Shown piece by piece: positions 1-10,900 of a stretch of 29,385 nucleotides of DNA. The stretch lies in NCBI GenBank assembly GCA_003427395.1, contig BFEA01000774.1, positions 178,943 to 208,327 of the forward strand, given 5' to 3'. The notes under the pieces were generated by a model. That model was not told the DNA's origin, did no database searches, and saw nothing but the letters and a program-made list of their open reading frames with translations. A program made the translations under genes and the position numbers. Position 1 is the first letter of the stretch. Each line of letters opens with the position of its first letter. Source of the DNA: Chara braunii. Lineage: Eukaryota; Streptophyta; Charophyceae; Charales; Characeae.

Positions 1-119
1 TGGAAAACTCTACAGACTGTCGGTTCACACCCCATCACAAGCCAGCAAAACATCCACGAAACAAAGAAAGGTCTGTCACAGCCAAAAAATACACTCCAGA
101 CACGCCGCTGGCATATCGT

Positions 120-190
120 CATAATATATATATATATATATAAACAGGTGACGAGTTCGAATCCTGAGAGTATCAGACGGATACAATAAG
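120..190 (+). repeat. AT microsatellite and B-box-like fragment
   Basis: (TA)n at 123-142 followed by GACGAGTTCGAATCCTGAGAG, the same B-box phrase as in the cluster at 1264-1865. Confidence 0.55.
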
Positions 191-204
191 GTTAGAGGCT
201 ACGC

Positions 205-408
205 CCTTATAAAAAAAAGGGAGAAAACAAATGCAGTAAGTACTTGGGAGAGCATTGTCCGAGTCGGGGTTGAAGACGTGGGGCCTGATGGTGCTCCTCG
301 TGTCCAGCGTAAGCCCGTGCAGGCTTCCTTGGAAGTCGACGAAGAAGCCAACACCGGCAAGATTGCGCTGCGAGACGCGCTGAATCCACGTAAACCAACT
401 GTCTGAGA
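205..408 (-). other. Unassigned open segment near the left edge
   Basis: Open in two minus frames and in one plus frame over about 165-200 bases. The minus frame contains GVGFFVDFQGSLHGLTLDTR; the plus frame contains VGVEDVGPDGAPRV. A minus acceptor-like ctcagacag precedes it, but neither possible joining to exon 15 gives helicase motif V, so I do not treat it as ATRX. I do not recognise either translation. It may be part of a repeat or another gene. Confidence 0.3.
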
Positions 409-524
409 AGATCGATCAGAGGGAGTTGCACATCACAAGACCATCACAAGATTTTCTACCTTCCCCCCAACTCCACACACGACATGCTACCCGAACTTGC
501 AAACATCGGAACCAGAAGACCCAC

Positions 525-760
525 CTGTACCAATCGCGTCCCTTCTTCCAAGTGCCGCCACCTTCTTGCCTTGGGAACCGTTCCAAAAGCCCTTCAATCA
601 TGTCAAGCGTCAGCAGGCTCTGGCTAAAAACCAAAGCTTTGTCTTTGCGCCTCTCACATGCCCGTAGAAGATTAACCAAGAGAACCATCTTCCCTCCATG
701 CGATATACACCCTCTGTCTCTTGCATCGTAGGAATCTTGCCACCAGTCCATGTCATCCAC
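525..760 (-). CDS. ATRX: ATRX exon 15: motif IV, start of the second RecA lobe
   Basis: 236 bp, phase 0 in, phase 2 out. Acceptor tgttggcag|GTGGAT, donor [28 protein letters not shown] then [19 protein letters not shown], then [20 protein letters not shown], and it ends WKKGRDWY plus [22 protein letters not shown] and WKKGKDWYR are all plant ATRX landmarks. The next exon should open with the 'LDG(S/K)T' segment and motif V; it is not visible in bases 1-524. Confidence 0.96.
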
Positions 761-3700
761 CTGCCAACACCAAGAGATGGACAGGCAAAATGAATGGAAA
801 TCCAACACCCGACCGACAATCTCATGACAACCCCAGACCAAAGGTAAGCCAATCATCATGTGCACATGGCCACCGGGGATGTAAACAGGGTCATCAGTCA
901 AACGCAGACCCTGGATGCACAGTGTTTGCCAAGAAAGATACCAATGAACTGGTCCTACAACAGGGTCATCAGTCAAAGAAGACCTCGGATGCAAAATGCT
1001 CGCCGAGAAAGGTACCAATGAACAGGTCCTTCTCCTAGGCTCTTATCATTTCTGAGACATAGGGGAACATGAAAGCCTAGTGTTGCCCGCTTGGCACTAT
1101 CATGCCTCTATGTTGCACTCTCATTCGTCCTTTCTGCGCTCCCCATTTCGGTTGTCATAATAAACGTCGCTTCTAACAATCACAAGAGCACTGTTTGTGT
1201 CCCCTCAAGGACGGAAGCCTGTGCAGCTTACCTGGCTCACCAGTCAGGCTTCCCGTGCTGCCGAATAGCATCTCGCCAATTAGGGACAATCAAGTGGCAT
1301 TAGAAGTGACTATACAATAGATAGTGCCGAGTATCAACAGACAGGACGAATTCGAATTCGAAGACAAGACCTGAGTTTGACTCCCGACGAAATCTGATTA
1401 AGCAAATAGCGCCACACCAATAAGGGATAATCAAGTGGCATTACAACAGATAGCCCCGAGTATATCAACAACGGAAAGGAGGAATTCGAATTCGAAGACA
1501 GATCTGCGTTCATAGACGGATCTGAGTTTGAATCCTGATGGAATCCAATAAGTAAAACAACTCTGAAAATTTTACCTGGAGCTGTGGCCAGCATCAACAG
1601 AAAGGAGGACATCAAATTGATAGTGCTGACTGTCAACAGAAAAGACGAATTCGAATTCAAATTCGGAGGAGAATTGGGATTGGTGGGAGGCACCTACCGT
1701 CTTCACCCGAATATATTGCTGTATTTGGCACAACTTTCAGCGATAATGACCGGGCGTTCTATTCGGATGAAGACCGTAGTCCATGTGGGGGAATTTCTAC
1801 ACCCCTTCAACTGTTCAAAGACGGACCTGAGTTCGAATCCTGATGGAATCCGATAAGCAAAATAACTCTGAATTACATGGGCCTGGCCAGTCCAGTCCGT
1901 ATCTCAAGGTTCTTGCCCCCTTCTCTAAAAGGGGGAAAAAAATGAAATGGTGGGGGAGGCCACGAGAGCTAAGGAAATCCTACCTCTGCTGGTTCCGCTG
2001 CATTGTCGCCTGGCTTTGCAGATCCGTTCTTGTTTCCATCTGAACAAAAGAAAACCGGAAAAAAGAACGGAACATAAAAGACACAATGATAGGTCCTAGG
2101 GTCAGCCGAGACTGATACAATGGGACAGGAGAACTATGATTGAGGATAATTGGGATACGGCTGGCCTCATTTGCTGCATACACCCACAGGGCTAAAGAAT
2201 CAAGGGAAGCAGACTTCGAGTGCCGAAAGGTAAAGATCTTTATCAGGCTTTTAGAGCCGAGGACAGAACAAATACATACGAAATGAAGGAATGTGCACAG
2301 AACACTGCCACTTCCCTCTTCACCCCTTTTACCAGTCAGTGTCCTATCTTATTCAAACTCACAGCTAAAGATAGCCTCCAGACTTTTTCCCTTGATTGAG
2401 TGACCCATTGGATGGTTGTTAAATCCATTGATTGCTCGATTGATTGCCTGTTTGCTTGATTAATTGATTGATAGATAGATAGATTGGTTGATTGATTGAT
2501 TGACTGATTGATTGATTGATTGATTGATTGGTTGCTTGATTATTTGATTGATTGATTGTGTGATTGATTGTTTGCTTGATTGATTGATTTTGAGTGACTA
2601 GTTGACTGATTGATTGACTGATTGATTGATCAAATCAATTGATTGCTCTACTCAACTGAATTGCTCCAATTCTGATGGGCATCCCAAGAACTGAAACACA
2701 CAATCTTTTTAATTCGGACAGGAACATCCTGCAGAGCCCCTTAGGGCCAAACAGACAAGAATACGTCTCAAGGCCATCGCACTTAAAAAAAAAAAAAAAA
2801 AAAAACATAGTTATCTGCAAACCCCAAGCTAAAGCTTACTGCAGCATGGAAATCAAGATCAAGGGTCGCATACCACTATTCCATTAGGAACTAGATAGTC
2901 AGACAAAGTGGGAATTTAAACCACCAGTACATGCCAGCCATCGACCGCGGGCCCCTTTCGGAGGCCCCCTGCCGTTGCTTATTTTATCGACGGCGCGCGA
3001 GCCTCAGAAGTTTTAGGAGAGGCTCAATCGGACTCTCTCAGCTTGGCTGGAGCCATGTACTGGTGCTTTTAAGGTTTAGGTTATGGAAAGCCTTCAGCCT
3101 GAGAACTGGAGATTGGAGCACACGAGATCGGCAATCTGAGTGGAAGAAAAGTGTTTTTCATGAATCATGATCGAGAACGGACGTCCTTTTCTTAAAAAGC
3201 ACACAACCACCTTCGAGCCTCCTTTCACCAAGGAGAAAAAGAACTGTGGGCTAAGCCTTGCCTAAGTGCCAGTGCGGCGTTTTTTCCTTTTTGCTTTTGC
3301 TTTTGGCAGGCGCCACCAGCCATGTTGGTCCAGTAGCCCCAAGCCTCCCGCAGAACCCGGAGTGTTACATTTTCCATTCTCGACATTGTCTGTGAAGAGG
3401 CAAATAGTAGGTGGTTTCAGGCCTACCGTCTTCCCCCGAGCATAACGCACCCTCGTTATGAACGTACATAAGCAAGCTTTTCGGTCATGTGCAGTGAATT
3501 GATAGAGCTAGTTCCTCTTCTTCTGCTGATTGCAGACTGCGCTAAAGCATCAGGGAGAAAGAAGAGTACCTTTGCGCTTTTTCCTCTTACGCCTCCGCCG
3601 CGATGCCTCGTCTGAATCGCCACCATCTGAGTCCTCTTCTGACTCCATTTCTAAGAAGTCTGCCAAACTGTCGTCACTGCGTTGAGCCTCCTTTTGCTCT

Positions 3701-6700
3701 TTAGACATAAGCAAGACGTCTGGATGGTTCCAAATCTGGTCAGCGAATACGAGATCGTACGGACATGACAGATAGATCAGCAAAGTGAGCAAAACTTTCC
3801 TAGAAATTGAGGCCAATGGCACGAGTCCGAAAACACAGATTGCGGTCATCGAAGACACTTCAGTATAAGCTTAGTAAAACCCCACAAGAAATTTGGGATT
3901 TTTTTTTTTTTTTTTTTTTTCAGGAAGTTGAGAGCAATCTGATGAACCTACAGACACAATGGTCGCACAGAGACAATAGTCAGACACAAGCTAGGGCTGT
4001 GTGTACGTTTGCTGGAGCGGCACAAAATAGAAAGGAGCAACCAAAAAGATGCCATTGCACTGCATCTTGAAAACATCCTTGCTGAGACCTCAAGAAACGA
4101 AGCCATGGAGACTTACCGTCTTCCCCTGAACACAACATAATCTCATCATGAATGTATACAATCCATCGTTCCAGTTCAATGCAGAACGCTTTACCAGGTC
4201 ACAAGACTCGCAAACGAAGTTCTATTTTATGCTTCACAGTAATCGATTCATAGATATCAGCGCCTTTACCCTTCTTCTGTCCAATCAAACTTTGTTCTAC
4301 ATTGAAAAAGGGAAGAAAACGGAGAAGAAAACCGAGAAGAGAAAAGGAGAAGAGAAGAAAAGGGAGAAGAAAAGGAAGAAGAAAAAGGAGAAGAAAAAGG
4401 AGAAGAAAAGGGCGAAGAAAAGGGAGTGCCTTACGGACCTTTGCCAGCGAATGGTAACAGTTGAATAACGACGCTTTCAGTGTGCTGCCCTCAACCAGAG
4501 GCTCACCCTGTTTACCCACATTTCCAAGGCCATGCCTTTCTTGGTACCTCCTGTACAGCAGGCGTTGAATAGGTGATAACCGCACCGCAATGACAAAGAC
4601 GCATTTCGGCGGAAGCTCGTCCTTGAGCACATTCGTGTCCTTCCGTTGTACGAAGCCTTTTAGCTGCATATGAAGCACATGTGCCCTCTGCTTCATGAAC
4701 CGAACATCCTTTGGAGTGGAATCTGCGAGCTGCCCGTTTGTGATTGGGTTTTGGAACCTGCATCATTGGACCAATTGGTGTAAACATTTCATTCATCACA
4801 GTTGAGTGTATGTTGACTACCACGGTACCACCTTTTTTTTTTTTCTACTCTGTGCTGGTCGCTGAGCGGCCCGGCTGGGGGAAAGGTTGCCCGGGTACCC
4901 TCCCGGGCGGTCCCAGTGCATAATATTGAAAAAAAAAATAAAAAAAATCTGTAAAAATTTACTGAAAAAAAACTGTTGTGTAATATTGCAATACAAACAA
5001 CTTTTGGCTGAGGGCCACCTCGAAATTCCTTGTTAATTTTAAGATAAAAATAAATGACAAAACATGACTCAAAATGTACCGTTTTAAACCCCATTAATCA
5101 CTGTTTATACCCCCAACCCCCCCCCAGATGACCCATCACCAAAACCGAAGTTAAGACCGGATTCTGACTGCTTAGGCCAATCTCAGTCCTGGCCAGAAGT
5201 CTTTTTTTTTTGGGGGGTGGGGGTGGGGGATCCTTGCCTCTTTTTCGACCCATCTGGTTTGCTGGGCGACCCCCCCTCTGCCCAACTGGCCCGGGCATGC
5301 CAGGCTGGGCGACGGCCCAGCATAGTTTTTTAACTTTTTAGTATTTACTATATATATACCTTAACACTTGAAAAGTGATCTTAACCGGACTCTGTATGCC
5401 AAACACAGGGAGAAGTGAACACATGCTTCTTTCTTGCATGTTCCAGCTATCGATCCAAAGCAGCAGTGCGATTAAGATCACCGCCTCAAAGGGTTTGCTG
5501 CTTATACGCTTTCCGGCAAGTTTTTTCTGTTCTTCCATACGTTCATAGCTACCGGGCAATGCCACTGGTCTGACCTGTCCACTCTGTATGTTAACCTGGA
5601 TGCCAGTCGTACTTCGGGCTCGTGGGGCGCATCTGGCTTACCTGTTTCGAAAATCCTTTGGCTTGCCCAAGAATCCTTCACGCACGAAGTCCACCATCTG
5701 ACAACCAGAGAAACAAAATTTGTCAAGTCCCAAGAATAAGATGGCACAGAGCATGGATTCGCACAAGTTGCGGAAAAACAGCCAAATGGAAATAATATTT
5801 CCAAACATCTATAAACTAGTATAAAGTTATATAAACATGCCAAGCGTGAAGGGAGAGAGAGGGGAGGGGCAACGACTTACACAGTAGTACTCCATCAAAT
5901 TGTTCTGAAGAGGAGAGCCAGTGAGCGCAATCCGCCGCCGACTCCTAACTAGTTTCAATGCCTGTGTTATGTCAGCTTTCTCATTCTTGATCATGTGCGC
6001 TTCATCGCAGATCAACATGTCAGGTCCAGGGTCCTGTGGAGCAAAGTCGCATTACGTACAAAATCAACAGGCTGACGGTCAGTACAGCTAGTTCATTGTC
6101 AGAAAACCACTTTTCCTCTTTCGTCTTTTCTTTAATGTCCATGTTCTGTCTGCTCTCTCACCCTTGATCCTGTGTACTGCATCGCACGTCAACGTGTCAA
6201 TACCAAAGACCCTGCAAAGAAAAGTCGCATTACATATGTCTGCTCTCTCACCCTTGATTTGATCCTGTGCGCACTACATCACGCTGACAGTTAGTACGGT
6301 TAGTTATCTTTTAAAGGCGCAGGATTCGACCCGATTCCAAAAGTGGGAAATTCCTCTAATGCGCCCCAATCGACAGATAGTTGTATCGATTTAACCCGAA
6401 CCCGGGTGATCCAGCAATCAGCAGGTTGAAGAGAGATCACAAAACCACTTTTCCTCTTTCCTCCTCCTCTTTATAAGACATTGCCGGGCAGCCAAAGTTG
6501 GCAAACCCTTTTCTTCGGAACATGAATTGTGCGCTGGTAGACAGCACCACCAGTTATCTAATCCACTCAAACCGTATAAGCAGAGGCCAATGCCTAGCAG
6601 AGGATGGATTGATGCATCCACAAAGAATTGCATGCAAGGCAATTGTGACTGACACATCCACAAAGAAATGCATACAACGCCAGGGGTGCTTGTGAGTAGT

Positions 6701-7856
6701 AGAGAGGATGGATTGATTGCCTGCAACTGCTGCCAGTAGACCCGAGGTAAGGGTCAACAGTGCCCCCCGTAGATAGAGAAGCAGGGGTTACGCTAAGGAA
6801 GAAGAACGTTGAGGTAGGAATGGGGAGGGTCCTGTGAGCGCCACCGAAAACAAAAGAAAAAAAAAAGAAAAAAAAGAAGAGAGGATGGATTGATGCATCT
6901 GCAAAGAATTGCATAAAAGGAAATTGTGACTGACACATCCACAAAGAAATGCGGACAAGGCGAGGGGTGCTTGTGAGAAGTAGAGAGACTGCAGGTAGAG
7001 ACTCTGAAGGCCTTCAATAACATGGCCTGCAACGAGGTTCCCAGAGAGGGACACTTGATGATAGTGAGAAGTGGCTACACTGAAGGTAGAGAATGTCGAG
7101 GCCTTCGATAAAACGGCCTTCAACAAGAGTTGTATGGCAAGAATGACACTTCATGATGGCATCAGCATGGGATTATATCATTATATGATTATACACACCT
7201 GCAGAGACCGAACCATGGAATCGCGTATCTTCTTCCCTTTGACGTTCCTCCCCATCGACAAGTTTCGGAATGCAGCGTACCCGACGAGCATTACTCCACC
7301 ATTCACATGCCACTTACTAAGTAACACGGCGCGGTGTTTATTATTTCTGAAACAACAAAACACATTACATGTAAATGTTAAAAATGTGTTCCAGTCTCTT
7401 GCAGATTATCTCCCTTGCTTGAGAGCTTCCATACCACTGCCCCTACCTATTAATATTGCGTCTATCCGCAGAACTTCAATGTACTAATTTTTTTGAGCTT
7501 TAATATCTTGAAATGCACCCACTACTGCTCTGGCTTATACAGAGACAGGAGCAATGCAAAGACACGATTCTTTCTTACACAATCAAATGCATCAGAAGTA
7601 CTTTACACATACCCGAGAGACCAGGGTCACGTCAATGTGCCTTCCCTTCCAAGTCATATAGACTAAGGGCACTCTTGCAATGGGACACTTCAAACGGAAG
7701 GCCAATCATAAATCTGTGTAGCTCAAATAACTGATGAGGTGTATGTTCCAATTTCCTCTCCATCTCAGATACTCTGGGTTGAGCCTAGAGCTAGCAGAAG
7801 CCATCTCTGCCTCCTCCTGCATGTGTGTGTTCCCATACGTGTGTCACCGTCTCCAT

Positions 7857-7923
<67 letters not shown>

Positions 7924-10900
7924 GTAGCTCAACTAACTGATGAGGTGTATGTTCCAATTTCCTGGGTTGAGCCTCGAGCCAGCAGAAGCTCTCTCTGCCT
8001 CCTGCATGTGTGTGTTGCCATACGTGTCTCACCGTGTGCGTGAACTCTCTATCTCCCCCCCCCCCCCCACACACACACACACAGACACACACGCGCGCGC
8101 GCGCGCACACACATACGCACCCACCCCTGCCTACAACACACCCCCCCCCCCCAACTCTCCCCAAACATAGCTTGCGGATGCGACACCCACATTTGGGTGC
8201 TGCAGCAGGGTTGCACACCTGCCGACCGCCTACAATTTTGCAGCCTACCGGTAGGGCAGACCGGTCGGCGGTCTGCTGACCAGTCAGTAAACAGCAATCC
8301 ACTGATTTTTTTTTTTAATCCGACAACAGGGCTGTACTGCGCTTGCCGAGTACAACCCAAATCCACTGAGAAATTTTTGGGGAATTTTTTTGGGGGGGGC
8401 GGGTGTATAGGGGGGGTATAGGGGGCGTATGGGGGGGTATAGGGGATATTGGGGGGTCGGGGGGTGTGAGGGTGTTGGTATGGGGGTGTCAGTTCAGTTA
8501 TTGTGGGTTATGGACTCTTTTTTCTTTTCTTTTTTTTTTTGCGGGGTGCCGACAATGGCTGGTTGGCAGCCAACCAATTACGGGATGCCGACCATCGGTC
8601 TGTGCAACTCTGCGCTACAGCTTCAAAAAACCTTCTCCAAAAATATTCAAATACAACTCCCGCGGTAGTTTCTTTTTTCCAACTCAAATTTGGCTTCAAA
8701 TCTCAAGGTGGCCCTCCGTACAAAGTTGTTTGTATTATGGTATTCAGATATAACTCCCCTGGCAGTTCTTTTTCCTCCACTCAAATTCGGCTTCAAATCT
8801 CAACGTGATCCTCAGGAAAAACTTGTTTGCCTTGCGATGCTGCATTTACGTATTATATTGCTTTCAGAACTTCTGTTTATTACAAAACTTTGGTCCTCCT
8901 CAAACATATTACAGCTCTGCGGGGGCTCTTTACAAATCAAACTCCCACGGGACTCTTATTTTGATACCTCTACTGAGGAACTTGAGAACATCAGAAGACA
9001 GAATTGTTAATGATATGCTTACGTGGCAGCGCTTACCTTCCTGCATCTTCTAGCATGCTGACATCAACACGTTTCTGGCAATCGGACTGCCATTTATTGA
9101 ATTCCGCAAACCAGTTATGCAAGACGTTGACGGGGACAACAATCAGCACAGTCTTCAGCTGTAGATCTTCATTGGTGAGCAGAGTGTGCACAAGAGCTAT
9201 CACCTGTACAAAATCACCCGAACAGCACCCAACAGTCAGGATCCCTCCGCAGCAGCGTAGTCAAGTCGGATCGCTAGAATACTTTATAAAATTAATATAA
9301 ATGGGTGCTGATGGGCAGGATCCCTTCCGGCAGCAGCATAGTCAGATCGGATTGCTAGAACACTTGATAGATGGGTGCTGGTGAGTGAGATTCTGTGCAG
9401 GCGGGATGCCACACTGCCGGCAGGATAGATGGGTGGTCCTGGAATCATGAAATGATGAAATCCTTTATAACAATGTGGAATAGATAAGTGGAAACAGCCA
9501 TTGGTTGGCTAATACACTAAGGGCCATGCCAGACTGGGAATACATAACTAGTTCATTGTCAAGAAAACATGAACCTGGCAGGCCAAACTGGTCACATTCA
9601 TGGTAATCACTGGCACGAACGAAGCACCAGTCCCTTACTGTTCCAGATTCATAGCAGTCCTCACAGAGCGATATGCAGCCATTGGGTAGCTGACAGTGTG
9701 GACCAAGCAACACCGGCTGAATGACCATACTCAGAAAGCACGGGCCTGACAGAGAAACCGCTCAGGGTCATTGTAAACTCGCATGAAGCGCCAGAGGGGT
9801 CTGTTCCTAGGATACTGCCACTAACCCACTGTAATAAGAACCAAGGGATCGACAGCAGTGCAATGCATCCCAGCAACATAACATAAAACATCACGCCGCT
9901 ATTATAGGCACTGGAAATCAGTGCCGCCCTCGCTAAGTTATTAATGACCACATTTACCAGAGACGACCTTCTCTCTAGTTTTCACTAGAGGTTTTTCAAC
10001 CTTTATCTCACCTTGTAGGCCGAACCGACGGCGCGAAGCATGCTACGTCTATGCTTTCCATCTTCATTCGCTAGATTCAATCAATAGGACTACCGTCTTC
10101 CCCCGAACATAACGCACCCTAAAAATGAATGTATACAAGCTATATTTCCGGCCAGATACAGCCAAAATAAGGGTGCCTTGTGTTCGGGGGAAGACGGTAG
10201 GAGCCAGTCGAGCCACTCGCCCACCTTAGGACTTAGATCCTCGATTGAAATTAAATTGTGTGAGTACTGCCGTATTAGCATGAAATCAATTCAAATTTCA
10301 AAGTCGTTTCAATTCGTAACACTCCAACTGCCATCTATGCTAAGCTATTACAGTTCAAATACCCCTATGGAACCCAAGGGGTGTTTAAACTGTAACAACT
10401 TGAGACCCCTATGTATTACAGTTAGTACCAGACGCCACCGCCAAGTAGGTATGTCTTCGTTAAAGACCCTTCAAAACAAGGATAGCTTGAGAGGATGACT
10501 TCACGATTTAGCGTCTTAGACATATTCGCTACTTCCCCAATCAAGAGCCCAACATAAGAAGAGATACAGGGAGCACTCTCCAAGAACAACATTCCCAGGG
10601 CCATGTGCTGAATCAAACTAGTTCCACTCTCCCACGCCCTCCCCAGTCCCACACTGTGAGATGAAGAAAAAAGAATAAGCCACAGACCATTGGAGGAAAG
10701 ACCAAGCAACTACCAAGCCCTTCGAGCGTCTGACCACCGATAGTCGGAAAAAGGCGAGTACCTGAAGGGTCTTCCCAAGGCCCATGCTATGAGCTAAAAT
10801 ACATCCCAAACCGGGATTGCCGTTGCGGACAGCCTCAACTGATTCGATACAGTTGTCCCACATAAACCTCACACCCTCAACCTGCACCAGAAACACACAA

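Larger units (their letters stand above)
761..1983 (-). other. ATRX intron 14 (1223 bp)
   Basis: Holds the B-box repeat cluster (1264-1865) and a complete MITE-like palindrome (1695-1778). A second low-complexity duplication (CAGGGTCATCAGTC.AA at about 886 and 961) is present. Confidence 0.8.
2040..3569 (-). other. ATRX intron 13 (1530 bp)
   Basis: Contains a MITE-like half element (3424-3494), an A21 run (2785-2805) and a (TGAT)n-type tract (2395-2640). A minus frame at 3262-3450 ([17 protein letters not shown]...) starts after a possible acceptor but has no donor that keeps frame, so I do not call it an exon. Confidence 0.8.
3736..4438 (-). other. ATRX intron 12 (703 bp)
   Basis: Starts with a 120-base pyrimidine-rich run in the transcript (the complement of 4304-4426), contains one half of the MITE-like element (4114-4180) and a T18 run (3900-3919 region). 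Confidence 0.88.
6034..7198 (-). other. ATRX intron 9 (1165 bp)
   Basis: Contains two nested duplications (6600-6988, 6989-7162) and, next to exon 10, two decayed copies of the exon 10 5' edge (6163-6238 and about 6258-6305). Confidence 0.85.
7347..9036 (-). other. ATRX intron 8 (1690 bp)
   Basis: Filled with repeats: an A-rich dispersed repeat (8640-8930), a G-quadruplex-prone tract (8387-8492), C-run/CA/CG tracts (8056-8153), a (CT)n tract (7861-7919) and a 204-bp tandem duplication around it (7714-8050). No exon needed or found. Confidence 0.88.
9204..10761 (-). other. ATRX intron 7 (1558 bp)
   Basis: Holds a complete MITE-like palindrome (10091-10199) and an 81-bp tandem duplication (about 9236-9390) right beside the exon 8 acceptor. 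The membrane-like minus open frame at 9661-9951 has no homology I recognise and is not needed to join exons 7 and 8. Confidence 0.85.

Noticed and set aside
121-142. TATA box or promoter
   Set aside because: It is a (TA)n microsatellite with no associated start.
3262-3450. Possible extra ATRX exon ([17 protein letters not shown]...)
   Set aside because: It has a plausible acceptor, but no donor keeps the phase needed for exon 15, and exon 14 at 1984-2039 fits both sides.
4148-4468. Plus-strand Lys/Glu-rich protein
   Set aside because: Product of the polypurine tract, antisense to exon 12 and its intron.
9661-9951. Membrane-protein-like minus open frame
   Set aside because: Hydrophobic by chance; inside intron 7, no splice logic and no recognised family.
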